Shown here piece after piece: positions 17,279-25,381 of a stretch of 46,001 nt of DNA. The DNA lies in the NCBI GenBank assembly GCA_022822785.1, contig JAJEAL010000007.1, forward strand, positions 1 to 46,001, in the 5' to 3' direction. How positions within the stretch are numbered: position 1 is the first letter of the stretch; each line of letters starts with the position of its first letter. The translations under genes were made by a program, and so were the position numbers. Below the pieces are notes generated by a model, which saw only the letters and a program-made list of their open reading frames with translations, was not told the DNA's origin and did no database searches. This DNA comes from Candidatus Poribacteria bacterium (GTDB taxonomy: Bacteria; Poribacteria; WGA-4E; PCPOR2b).

Positions 17279-18571
17279 ATGAGTGAAGAAAGACGTGAAG
17301 TGCTTAAAATGGTGGCTGAGGGCAAGATTACCGCAGAGGAAGGGGAATCGCTCTTACAAATTCTTGACGCGCGTGATGAATTGAGGCACGATTCCGCAGA
17401 ACCGCCATCGTCCAAAGACAGGCGTGAGGGTGCTGTTGAGATATCTAACGTTGGTCCCGACATCCTAAAAGATCAGGACAAACCTTCGCGTGAATTTAGA
17501 GATGCGGCTAGAGATATAAAACGCGAAGCACGTCGTGACCGTCACGGGAGTCACAGAGTCTGTCACGAAGAACCGAGAACCCAGATGGGCTTTGAAACGG
17601 GTGAAACGTTTGATTTGGAAATCAATAACCGACACGGCGATATTGAAGTGAAATCATGGGTGGGAAATAGTCTCCAGATCGACTATCAGATCACTGTATG
17701 GGCGAAGGATGAGGAGACCGCAAAGAAGATTGCTTCAAACATTGAAATCCGAATTGAACCTGAAAAGGATGCCTCAGATCGAGCGACGAAGACTTCAATT
17801 ACGACGAACTATCCGAAAAAATGGAAGTTATGGAGAAACAGCGGTCCGCGTGCACGGGTCGATTATTGGCTGGTCGTCCCACATCAGACGAACTTAGAAC
17901 TCCACAATCGGCACGGTAATGTGTCCGTAGACGATTCGTGTGGGACGACTACGGTCAGCAGCCGACATGGTGATGTTGCTCTCGGTACAATTGAGGGTCA
18001 TCTAAACTTAGACACACGCCATGGAAACGTCAAAGCGGATTCGATTCAAGGGAATGTATGTTTTGGGGGTGGGCACGGGAATGCCAAGCTGAGTAAAGTC
18101 GGAGGTAACTTTGAAGGTGATCATGCACATGGCCACCTTGAACTTGATGAGGTCGGTGGAGATCTCGCACTAGCGCATCGTCATGGAAATGCTGTCATCC
18201 ACTCGGTGGGTGGCACGGTTGAGGTTTATAAAGGTCACGGGCAAATTGAACTCCGGGAGATACGGGGTACGTTTAACATTGATGCACATCATGCGGGCAC
18301 CCATCTCGATGTGACGTCCCCTTTAAGCGGGGATTGCGTCATCAAGGGGCATCATGCAAGGGTGGACCTTGTTGCGCCGGAAAATGCGTTTGCGTCGATT
18401 CGGGCTTCAACCTATCGTGGCAATATTACCTCAGAATTTGAAGGGAATTTAACCGAGGAGAAGCGGAATCAACAGTTTATAGCGACCCTTGGTGAAAGCG
18501 GAGCAAATCTTCAAATCAGCAACCATCACGGACGGATTAACCTCCGTCGGCGTGATGGGTTGGTTGATTAG
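17279..18571 (+). CDS. SHOCT-like plus DUF4097 beta-solenoid protein with His-Gly ladder
   Basis: The gene encodes 430 residues. Residues 1-32 form the SHOCT-like helical pair (EERREVLKMVAEGKITAEEG). A charged linker follows (about 40-105, many R, D, K and H). The rest is a DUF4097-type right-handed beta-solenoid with an 18-residue period. Nearly every turn starts with a His-Gly or His-His motif: RHGD, RHGN, RHGD, RHGN, GHGN, AHGH, RHGN, GHGQ, HHAG, HHAR, HHGR. There is no signal peptide, so it is likely cytoplasmic or peripheral. YvlB and LiaX of Firmicutes share the SHOCT-DUF4097 layout and act in envelope stress; a similar role is possible. The stacked histidines could bind metal, which is speculation. 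Confidence 0.85.
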   Translation: MSEERREVLKMVAEGKITAEEGESLLQILDARDELRHDSAEPPSSKDRREGAVEISNVGPDILKDQDKPSREFRDAARDIKREARRDRHGSHRVCHEEPRTQMGFETGETFDLEINNRHGDIEVKSWVGNSLQIDYQITVWAKDEETAKKIASNIEIRIEPEKDASDRATKTSITTNYPKKWKLWRNSGPRARVDYWLVVPHQTNLELHNRHGNVSVDDSCGTTTVSSRHGDVALGTIEGHLNLDTRHGNVKADSIQGNVCFGGGHGNAKLSKVGGNFEGDHAHGHLELDEVGGDLALAHRHGNAVIHSVGGTVEVYKGHGQIELREIRGTFNIDAHHAGTHLDVTSPLSGDCVIKGHHARVDLVAPENAFASIRASTYRGNITSEFEGNLTEEKRNQQFIATLGESGANLQISNHHGRINLRRRDGLVD

Positions 18572-18655
18572 TTCAATCGAACACATCTGATGACATTATT
18601 TCGGTAGGGGGGGTATGAGCATCCCTCAAGAAGCTAGCGAAAGGGAGATATAACA

Positions 18656-19759
18656 ATGAGACGAGACAGGCTTGAAGTGCTTAAAATGCTTGCCGAGGGG
18701 AAAATCAGTGCGGAGGAGGCAGAGATGCTGCTACGCGCCCTCGATGAACCTGATGCACCGGGGGAACAACCTGATACTGAAGACGAAAAGCCGAAGCAGG
18801 GGAAGGACTTTTTGCAAGAGGTGACGGAAATCTTTCAGGAGGTTGGACGAGAGATTGAGGTGGAGATAAATCGGGCGGTTGAATCGGTGCAAGGGGCGGA
18901 TGTGAAGACAATTGTCAATGATGTGGTCGATCAGGTGAAGTCATCTGTCGCTGGCGCTGTGGATTCCGTCTCTGATATCGTTGACATTGACGAAGAAGCC
19001 GGCGAAAGACAGCGCGTTAAGCAGCGGCTGGACGTTTTCAGGGGGACCGGCATCACGAAAATTGATGCACAAACCGCTAACGGGCGGATTACGCTCGAAG
19101 GTTCAGACCGAGATGAAGTCGTTGTCCGCGCGCGGAAGGATGTTCGTGGGAGAAGGATTGCCGCTGCGGAATTTGCTGAAAAAGTCGAAATCTCCGCGGA
19201 GCAGGTTGAGGATGAACTTCGTATCTTCAGCAAACACCCACCTGTTCCCAAAGGGGTGAGTCTCGCTGTACGTTATGCGATCGAGACACCGCGGGAGGTT
19301 GATGTGAATCTCCGCACCGTCAACAGTAAAATTAAAGTGAGCGGGACCCGCGGGGCGATTGAGGCGACAACTGTTAATGGGGGTATACGGTTGGAGGGCG
19401 ATACGGGACCGATTCGTGCCCGCAGCACTAACGGGTCAATTAAAGCTGAAATTGATGCGCTCAGGGAGGACGTGGAGTTCTCAACCACCAACGGCTTGAT
19501 AAAAGCCGAGGTGCACAGCGGAACTGCCCCGGTGACCGCGCTCATATCTAATGGATCCATCAATTTAACGCTTCCCGCAGATTTCGCCGGGCAGCTCGAT
19601 GCAAAAGCAAAGAGGGGGCGCATCCATTCTGATTTTCCCATCCCTGTTGAGGGGGCCCTCCGAAATCAGCTCAAGGGAGACATCGGTGGGGGCGGCGAGG
19701 CGGTTGTGAAGTTACGGAGCAGAAATGGGTCGATCCGTCTAAAACGGCAGGAACCTTGA
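18656..19759 (+). CDS. SHOCT-like plus DUF4097 beta-solenoid protein with Asn-Gly ladder
   Basis: The gene encodes 367 residues. Residues 1-31 are the SHOCT-like module (RLEVLKMLAEGKISAEEAEM), nearly identical to that of the preceding gene. About 50-110 form an amphipathic helical stretch (DFLQEVTEIFQEVGREIEVE and on) that could bind a membrane or a partner. The C-terminal DUF4097 solenoid has an 18-residue period marked by TANGRI, TVNSKI, TVNGGI, STNGSI, TTNGLI, ISNGSI and SRNGSI. A GGGAGATATAACA site precedes the ATG. It is the middle solenoid of three consecutive ones, separated from the upstream gene by 84 bases with no terminator, so probably in the same operon. Confidence 0.85.
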   Translation: MRRDRLEVLKMLAEGKISAEEAEMLLRALDEPDAPGEQPDTEDEKPKQGKDFLQEVTEIFQEVGREIEVEINRAVESVQGADVKTIVNDVVDQVKSSVAGAVDSVSDIVDIDEEAGERQRVKQRLDVFRGTGITKIDAQTANGRITLEGSDRDEVVVRARKDVRGRRIAAAEFAEKVEISAEQVEDELRIFSKHPPVPKGVSLAVRYAIETPREVDVNLRTVNSKIKVSGTRGAIEATTVNGGIRLEGDTGPIRARSTNGSIKAEIDALREDVEFSTTNGLIKAEVHSGTAPVTALISNGSINLTLPADFAGQLDAKAKRGRIHSDFPIPVEGALRNQLKGDIGGGGEAVVKLRSRNGSIRLKRQEP

Positions 19760-19845
19760 AGCATGAAACTTTGCGGGTACGGATACCAATGATATGTATA
19801 GGTTAGGAAACCTGCACCCACTACTGTCAATTTTAGGAGGTTATC

Positions 19846-20895
19846 ATGAGGATAGGATTTGGTAGATTTCAAATTATGCCGATTTTGCAGGGCGTGCTGT
19901 TTGCGGGGATGGCTGTTGCTGACGCTGTCGTTGAAGATAACATTGAGAGATTGTTTCAAGTGGCTCCCGGCGGAGGTTTGATGGTTGATGCAGACAGAGG
20001 TGCCATTGAGGTTCGTACCGCAGATAGCGATCGTGTTGATGTAAAGATTGAAAGAAAAGTCAAGAAAGATGGCAAATGGAGCGTTGAAGAGGTCCTTGAG
20101 GATTTCGTAATCACCTTTGACCAGAGCGACGATGGGGTTGTTATCCGAGCGAAGTACGATCGGGAGAATCACCGGCGCTGGAGTCGGGAAAGAAATCGAT
20201 TAAAGGTTAAATTCTTGATTACCGTACCGCAACAGTACAACGTTGATCTGAAAACTTCAGGGGGCAGCATTTCCGTTGAAGATTTGGAAGGTGAGGTTCG
20301 AGGGCAGACATCGGGGGGCGGTCTCCGGTTCGGAAGCATTAAAGGGCCCGTTTGGGGGCGAACTTCGGGCGGCAGCATTAAATTAGAAGGAACGCAAGGC
20401 GATGCGGATGTCAAGACCTCCGGCGGTGGAATTACAATTGGAAGCGTGGCGGGAGTGGTAGAAGCCAAGACCTCTGGTGGATCGATTCGCATTGACAAGG
20501 CAACCGGTCGTGTCAACGCCAAAACCTCTGGAGGTAGCATTACGGTTGAAGAGGTGATGGGAGGCATCAACGCGAAGACCTCCGGCGGGTCTATCAAAGC
20601 GTATATTTCTCGTCAACCTGAAGAGGATTGCTCGCTGGAGACATCAGGGGGAAGCGTGACTGCCTACCTTGTCGAGGATATTGGCATTGATGTGGAGGCT
20701 CGGACAAGCGGTGGTAGTGTCTCTACCGATGTTCCGATCACAACTGTTGTGCAGGGCAAGGTAAGAAAAAACAGGCTACAGGGCGCGATTAACGGCGGGG
20801 GACCGCTGCTAAAACTGCGTACCTCCGGCGGTAGCATTCGTCTGCACAAGAAGCCGAGGGTTGAGGCTCAGCGTGAAAACGAGATAACGAGATAA
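19846..20895 (+). CDS. DUF4097 beta-solenoid protein with Thr-Ser-Gly-Gly ladder, possibly exported
   Basis: The gene encodes 349 residues. It lacks the SHOCT-like module. It begins with a basic segment and a moderately hydrophobic stretch (about 9-27, IMPILQGVLFAGMAVADA), which could be a signal peptide or membrane anchor. From about 125 there are ten TSGG turns (TSGGSI, TSGGGL, TSGGSI, TSGGGI and so on), the first six exactly 18 residues apart, as expected for a tight DUF4097 solenoid. GGAGG stands before the ATG. It closes the operon and may be the extracytoplasmic member of the set. An 8-bp repeat GAGATAAC occurs three times across the stop codon. Confidence 0.84.
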   Translation: MRIGFGRFQIMPILQGVLFAGMAVADAVVEDNIERLFQVAPGGGLMVDADRGAIEVRTADSDRVDVKIERKVKKDGKWSVEEVLEDFVITFDQSDDGVVIRAKYDRENHRRWSRERNRLKVKFLITVPQQYNVDLKTSGGSISVEDLEGEVRGQTSGGGLRFGSIKGPVWGRTSGGSIKLEGTQGDADVKTSGGGITIGSVAGVVEAKTSGGSIRIDKATGRVNAKTSGGSITVEEVMGGINAKTSGGSIKAYISRQPEEDCSLETSGGSVTAYLVEDIGIDVEARTSGGSVSTDVPITTVVQGKVRKNRLQGAINGGGPLLKLRTSGGSIRLHKKPRVEAQRENEITR

Positions 20896-20904
20896 CGAGA
20901 TAAC
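20881..20904. repeat. Three tandem copies of GAGATAAC across a stop codon
   Basis: The 8-bp unit is repeated exactly three times and contains the TAA stop (20893-20895) of the last DUF4097 gene. Slippage would change the C-terminus. Confidence 0.85.
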
Positions 20905-21005
20905 CAGATTTAACTGACCGCAGAGACACACAGAGCACAGAGAAAAGCAATGGGAGTTAGTTCATAAATTCATTGGTTGACTGAATTGCTAAACTCCATA
21001 CATTT

Positions 21006-21713
21006 TTAGATCGTTCCGTCTTGTGGTTCATAACCCAAGATCTCGCAGGTGTGGGAGATGTCGAGTCGGGGGGTTTTGTGGCGGCTTTGCCCGTGCACGA
21101 TTGCGAAGTCAACCCCTTCCACATCAATACAGCAGCCAATCAGTTGTGCTAGATCGCGTTGGCTGATCCAGCCCTCGTTTAGGTCGCCTTGGTCCCGAGC
21201 CGGTTCCCCGTCGCGCCGAATCCCACCGATTCGGATGGCGATCGACGATAGCCCGTCGTGCGCGAAACAACGTCCCAACGCCTCGCCAAAACATTTGGTC
21301 ACACCGTAGACGTTCGGCGGATTCACGGGCATATCCCAAGTGACGGAAAGGTCCGTCGGATAGGCTAACATGGCGTTGATACTGCTTGCAAACACAACAC
21401 GCTCGCATCCTTGGTCTTTCGCCGCTTGGAAGACGTTGTATGTGCCGATGATGTTCAGCGACAACAGGGTTTCGTAGAAGTCCGCGCTTGGACTCCGATC
21501 GGCGGCGAGGTGGACAACCGTGTCCATCCCCTCACAGGCGCACTGCATCTGATCGAGGTCGGCGATGTCTGCGTTGAGCACTTCATGCCCGCCCGGGTTC
21601 TCAATTTCGACGATGTCTGCGAGTCTCATGGTGTATCGATCATCGAAGGTTTCTCGAATGTAGCTACCGATAAATCCTGCTGCACCGGTAATTAAAACGC
21701 GTTTACCTGTCAT
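21006..21713 (-). CDS. NAD-dependent epimerase/dehydratase (extended SDR; uronate-dehydrogenase-like)
   Basis: The gene encodes 235 residues. The Rossmann motif GAAGFIG is at 10-16 and the catalytic segment is SSINAM followed later by YGVTKCFGEAL (Y-x3-K). The short length, LADI at the second strand, DTVVHLAADRSP, NIIGTYNVFQAA and the C-terminal ILGYEPQD resemble uronate dehydrogenase (oxidising galacturonate or glucuronate to the lactone), though other sugar-nucleotide epimerases are possible. It starts one base after the mazG stop on the same strand, so the two are co-transcribed; I see no metabolic link between them. The gene has no visible damage. Confidence 0.85.
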   Translation of the reverse strand: MTGKRVLITGAAGFIGSYIRETFDDRYTMRLADIVEIENPGGHEVLNADIADLDQMQCACEGMDTVVHLAADRSPSADFYETLLSLNIIGTYNVFQAAKDQGCERVVFASSINAMLAYPTDLSVTWDMPVNPPNVYGVTKCFGEALGRCFAHDGLSSIAIRIGGIRRDGEPARDQGDLNEGWISQRDLAQLIGCCIDVEGVDFAIVHGQSRHKTPRLDISHTCEILGYEPQDGTI

Positions 21714-21714
21714 A

Positions 21715-22500
21715 TTACTGTTTTTCCTTTCGTTTGGCTTCTTCCCAAATTAGGTCTAAGCCTGCCAGATCGTAGTCTTTGAACGTTTTACCGCGTTCCT
21801 CAAGGGTCTTCTCCATCTTTTGGAAACGATCGGTGAACTTGCGAACCGATTGGCGCAACGCTTCCTCTGCCTGTAGGTCCAAGAAACGGCATAGGTTTAC
21901 CACTGAGAACAGCAGATCTCCAATCTCCATCTCAATTTCCGCCATATCCCCCTTTGTCACGCTTGCCTTAACCTCCTCAATTTCCTCCTCCAATTTCGGA
22001 AGGGCGTCGGCGACGGTATCCCAATCGAACCCGACGCGGGCGGCTCTGTTCTGAATCTTCTGTGCCCGTAACAGACTCGGTAGAGCTGGCGGCACCCCAT
22101 CGAGTACCGATTTCCGGTCTTCGTAGCCCGGCTCGTTCCGTTTAATCGCTTCCCAGTTTTGAAGCACTGTCTCTGTGTCCCCGGCGTCAACATCTCCAAA
22201 GACGTGCGGGTGTCGGCGGATGAGTTTTTCCGTGATTGAACGCACCACTTCGTTGATGCTGAAATCGCCCTGATCTTTTGCAATCTGTGCATGGAGCATG
22301 ATGTTCACAAGGAGGTCGCCGAGTTCTTCCTGTAGCTTATCAGCCGATTTCGCGTCGATTGCCTCGATCACCTCGTAGGTTTCTTCGATGAGGTCTGCTT
22401 TCAGGGTTTCGTGGGTTTGCGCTTTGTCCCACGGGCAGCCGTTTTCGCCGCGTAGTGCCGCGACTACCTGAACCAGCTCATCAAATAGTTCTTTGTGCAT
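21715..22500 (-). CDS. mazG: Nucleoside triphosphate pyrophosphohydrolase MazG
   Basis: The gene encodes 261 residues with the usual two tandem MazG domains. It hydrolyses NTPs and dNTPs to monophosphates and pyrophosphate in the cytoplasm and helps clear damaged nucleotides and lower ppGpp. The first domain carries GCPWDKAQTH, then EETYEVIEAI and LQEELGDLLVNIMLHA; this supplies the metal-binding ExxE...ExxD set. RRHPHVFGDV follows. The second domain has KLEEEIEEVK and EMEIGDLLFSVVNL. ATG 22500 is chosen because GGAGG lies nine bases upstream and the product then has family length; an in-frame ATG 27 codons earlier lacks such support. Confidence 0.95.
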   Translation of the reverse strand: MHKELFDELVQVVAALRGENGCPWDKAQTHETLKADLIEETYEVIEAIDAKSADKLQEELGDLLVNIMLHAQIAKDQGDFSINEVVRSITEKLIRRHPHVFGDVDAGDTETVLQNWEAIKRNEPGYEDRKSVLDGVPPALPSLLRAQKIQNRAARVGFDWDTVADALPKLEEEIEEVKASVTKGDMAEIEMEIGDLLFSVVNLCRFLDLQAEEALRQSVRKFTDRFQKMEKTLEERGKTFKDYDLAGLDLIWEEAKRKEKQ

Positions 22501-22867
22501 AGCTAATAGCCTCCGAAGAGTTGAGTATAGCGCACCCCCGTTGCTCCTGTCAAGTTGGAAAAGATATTGACGTGTCAGCACGGTTACGGCATACGGCGTA
22601 TGCCTACTACCTTAAAAGCGGTTGACGCGTCAATATGTGCGTGTTATGATGATTGGAACGCGAAACGTGATGCGTGAAACGTGCGATAGGACATGAGCAC
22701 TTTCAGCTCGGCTGTAGGAGGGGCATCTTGCCTCGACTTCTACGCAGACAAACGAGAAAACAAATCTTTTAGCCCCAGCGGGGCGACATGTTTATAGCCA
22801 GCGGAACACCACAAATCCTAAAGCCCCAGCGGGGCGACATGTGATCTAAAGGGCAGGGAGCAAACAC
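22501..22867. other. Intergenic region with divergent control signals and dispersed repeats
   Basis: No gene seen. It holds the 17-bp palindrome GGCATACGgCGTATGCC near 22585-22601, the perfect 12-bp palindrome TTGACGCGTCAA at 22622-22633, a promoter-like pair, GAAACGTGA-type short repeats near 22665, and two copies of the AGCCCCAGCGGGGCGACATGT family (22767-22791 and 22819-22842). Confidence 0.65.
22622..22650 (+). promoter_or_regulatory. Candidate promoter of the MazG-like gene, with a palindrome over the -35 box
   Basis: TTGACG (22622-22627) and TATGAT (22645-22650) are 17 nt apart, each with five of six consensus bases. The -35 box is half of the perfect palindrome TTGACGCGTCAA, a possible operator. 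The leader would be about 210 nt and include two dispersed repeats. Confidence 0.5.
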
Positions 22868-23209
22868 ATGGAGCAAATTACGGAATATACACTTGAAAAC
22901 TGCCAGAAATTGGTTGATGAATGGATTAAAACCGTCGGCGTCCGTTACTTTTCCGAACTGACGAACACCGCCATCCTGATGGAAGAGGTCGGAGAGATGG
23001 CACGTATCATGGCGCGTCAGTACGGAGATCAGAGCTTTAAGGCATCGGATGAAGAGGTAGATCTCGCAGAAGAGATGGCGGACGTGCTATTTGTACTAAT
23101 CTGTTTGGCGAACCAGACGGGAATTGACCTAGAGGACGCCTTCCGGAAGTCGATCGAGAAAAAGACGAAGCGTGACCGGCAACGGCATCAGGAGAATCCC
23201 AAGCTTTAG
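22868..23209 (+). CDS. MazG-like nucleotide pyrophosphohydrolase, single domain
   Basis: The gene encodes 113 residues of the all-alpha NTP-PPase superfamily. ILMEEVGEMARIMA and DLAEEMADVLFVLICLAN give the metal-binding ExxE and ExxD residues; the C-terminus KSIEKKTKRDRQRH is basic. It probably acts as a dimer on (d)NTPs or related nucleotides in the cytoplasm. A GGGAG site is nine bases before the ATG. It is divergent from full-length mazG 370 bases away, so the window has two pyrophosphohydrolases side by side on opposite strands. Confidence 0.9.
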   Translation: MEQITEYTLENCQKLVDEWIKTVGVRYFSELTNTAILMEEVGEMARIMARQYGDQSFKASDEEVDLAEEMADVLFVLICLANQTGIDLEDAFRKSIEKKTKRDRQRHQENPKL

Positions 23210-23241
23210 CGTTCACGCGTTCATCACGTATCACATTTCAC

Positions 23242-24435
23242 TCATAGGTCGATTTCTGTCTCCACTCCCTCGTCGTAATTGATGCCGTCGACATCGAAGC
23301 CGAACAGGTTGCGGAAGCTATGTTGCAGCCCATCGTAGTCCGATATCTCGCGGAAGTTATCCGTGTTAATCTGTTCCCACCGTTCTATAATGTTGGCGGT
23401 AACGTCGGCGCGCAGCTCTCGATCATCGAGCCGGATGCGACGTTCAGCGTCGAGTGTCGGCGATAGGTCGGGACCGAGGTGCTCGGTGAAAAGCCGTCCC
23501 ATCTGTGCGATTGGATCTTCGTTAATCCCTTTTGCGTCCATAATCTGGTTGAGGATGCTCATGTAGAGCGGGACGACCGGAATTGCCATCGATGCCTGCG
23601 AAACGATAGCTTTGTTGACGGAGAGGTAGACGTTCCCGCCGAGCTGATCGGCGAGCCTTTTGTCTAAGGTGTTGACACGGGTTTCCAGATCTTCCTTCGC
23701 TTTGCCGATTGTGCCGTCACGATAGATTGCCCACGTCAGTTCAGGACCGATATAGGAGTATGTCACCACCGTTGCGCCCGGTGCGAGTAAATCTTCCGCT
23801 AATAGCGCGTCCACCCAAAATTCCAGGTCCTCACCCCCCATCACAGCGACGGTATCGGCAATCTCCTGTCCACTTGCCGCGTCGAGGGTCACATCCGTAA
23901 CCACTTCTCGGTTCAGGTCAATCGTTTGGCTGGTGTAGGACTGACCGATCGGCTTCAACACGGAATTATGCTCTGCGCCGGTACGTGGATGGATTCGGCG
24001 CGGCGCCGCGATGCTGTAGACCACCATATCAATCTTGCCCATGCTCCCTTTAATCCGATCAATTGCCTCACTCTTAATCTCATCGGAGAAGGCGTCGCCG
24101 TTAATACTGTCGGCGGAGAACCCGGCCTGCCCTGCGAGTTGATGGAAGGCGGTAGAATTGTAATAACCCGCTGTAGCGGTCCGTCTTCCGGACGCCGGCC
24201 GTTCATAGAAAATCCCCAGCGATTTTGCGGCATAGATCCAGGTGAGTGCAATACGGGAAGCGAGTCCGTACCCGGTCGATGCACCAACTACGAGGACGTT
24301 AAGCCCACTTCCTGTGGCTGTGGCGTTTTCTTTGATGTAATTCACTTGGTTCTGGACGTTCTGACGACACCCGGCTGGATGCGCGTTTGTGCAGATAAAG
24401 CCTCGGATCCGAGGTTTAATAATTTCAACTGACAT
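23242..24435 (-). CDS. fabV: Enoyl-[acyl-carrier-protein] reductase FabV / trans-2-enoyl-CoA reductase
   Basis: The gene encodes 397 residues, the usual FabV length. It reduces trans-2-enoyl-ACP (or enoyl-CoA) with NADH, the last step of fatty-acid elongation. The N-terminus IIKPRIRGFICTNAHPAGC is diagnostic. The cofactor site VLVVGASTGYGLASRIA and the active site Y-x8-K (YRDGTIGKAK), preceded by YSYIGPELTWAI, are intact. GAGAGGAAA precedes the start. FabV enzymes are naturally tolerant to triclosan. The neighbouring genes are not fatty-acid genes, so it seems to stand alone. It ends 33 bases after the convergent MazG-like gene. Confidence 0.96.
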   Translation of the reverse strand: MSVEIIKPRIRGFICTNAHPAGCRQNVQNQVNYIKENATATGSGLNVLVVGASTGYGLASRIALTWIYAAKSLGIFYERPASGRRTATAGYYNSTAFHQLAGQAGFSADSINGDAFSDEIKSEAIDRIKGSMGKIDMVVYSIAAPRRIHPRTGAEHNSVLKPIGQSYTSQTIDLNREVVTDVTLDAASGQEIADTVAVMGGEDLEFWVDALLAEDLLAPGATVVTYSYIGPELTWAIYRDGTIGKAKEDLETRVNTLDKRLADQLGGNVYLSVNKAIVSQASMAIPVVPLYMSILNQIMDAKGINEDPIAQMGRLFTEHLGPDLSPTLDAERRIRLDDRELRADVTANIIERWEQINTDNFREISDYDGLQHSFRNLFGFDVDGINYDEGVETEIDL

Positions 24436-24602
24436 CGGTTTCCTCTCTTTATTCGTTCATTTATCTATTAGTGCATCGGTTCATGCGTTGGGTTTCGCTA
24501 CGGTTTTGAAATTGGAATTAGGTGCTGGAATCAAGTTTTGATGTTTGTTATTGCCGCTATTGTTTCTGTTCAACCCAACCTGCCTGTTCGGTTTGTTTGG
24601 GT

Positions 24603-24634
24603 AGAAACCGAGTTTTTAGAAAAACCCGGTTTCT
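24603..24634. repeat. Palindrome of the AGAAACCGAG family
   Basis: 15-bp arms AGAAACCGAGTTTTT / AAAAACCCGGTTTCT with one mismatch and a 2-nt loop. It lies just after the ridA stop (24651, minus strand) and could terminate that transcript. Confidence 0.8.
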
Positions 24635-24650
24635 ATCACACTTACCGACA

Positions 24651-25112
24651 TTACCCGTCGATTTCGATAACCAATTCGACTTCAACTGGGATGCTACCGG
24701 GCAGCTGCACCATCCCCACCGCCGATCGGGCGTGTCTGCCGTCATCGCCGAATACCTCCACCAACAGATCTGATACCCCGTTGACCACGGCGGGTTGCTC
24801 TGTGAAACTCGGTGCCGAATTGACGAACCCGACCAGTTTCACGATGCGCTTGACCCGATCTAGGCTGCCGAGCGCATTTTGGAGCGTGGCGAGGAGGCAT
24901 AAGCCGACCTGCCGTGCCGAGGCATACCCTTCCTCGATTGTCAAGTCCGTGCCCACCTGACCTTTGTAAAGGGGACCGTCTCCCTGCCCGGGTCCATGGC
25001 CCGACGTAAATATCAGGTTTCCGGTCTGCACGGTTGTTACATAATTCCCTACCGGCGTTGCTGCTGCTGGTAGCTCAATTCCGAGTTCTTCCAGTCGTTT
25101 ATCTGCTGACAT
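24651..25112 (-). CDS. RidA/YjgF/UK114 family protein
   Basis: The gene encodes 153 residues, slightly longer than the ~130 of typical RidA. The family hydrolyses reactive enamine/imine intermediates of PLP enzymes in the cytoplasm as a trimer. Visible features are GNLIFTSGHGP, ARQVGLCLLATLQNALGSLD, VNGVSDLLVEVFGDDGRHAR and the C-terminal SAVGMVQLPGSIPVEVELVIEI, whose preceding arginine (HARSAVG) corresponds to the substrate-binding Arg. The extended N-terminus (KRLEELGIELPAAATPVGNYV) marks the RidA subfamily that often sits with catabolic genes. AGGAGG precedes the ATG. The same strand continues to fabV, but with 215 bases and a palindrome between. Confidence 0.9.
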   Translation of the reverse strand: MSADKRLEELGIELPAAATPVGNYVTTVQTGNLIFTSGHGPGQGDGPLYKGQVGTDLTIEEGYASARQVGLCLLATLQNALGSLDRVKRIVKLVGFVNSAPSFTEQPAVVNGVSDLLVEVFGDDGRHARSAVGMVQLPGSIPVEVELVIEIDG

Positions 25113-25381
25113 AATGGTTGTTTCCTCCTAAAGAAATGGGTTAGATGTAATGCTAGTCATGGAGTATAGCATAGTATAGTTAGGCAGTCAATGCAACAAT
25201 TTGTTTTCTCTTGTCCATTGTGGGGTTGTGTGCTAAAATGCGGGAGGAATGAAACGTGAAGCGTGAGAAGAAACTTGTCTGAATCAGGATTTTCAGGATT
25301 GAAGGATTTACAGGATAGAAAATTGGTTCATTTAGCCCCAGCGGGGCGACATGTGCTAGCGTGATTCGTGAAAGGTGTTTT
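25113..25381. other. Intergenic region of dispersed repeats
   Basis: No gene seen. It contains GAAACGTGAAGCGTGAGAAG (25252-25271), a CTTGTCTGAATCAGGATTTT module (25274 on) and the AGCCCCAGCGGGGCGACATGT element at 25331-25354. The first two types recur at 28474-28570. Confidence 0.65.

Noticed and set aside
20169-20597. Minus-strand frame rich in PPEV repeats opposite the last DUF4097 gene
   Set aside because: It is the antisense reading of the TSGG repeat, not an independent protein.
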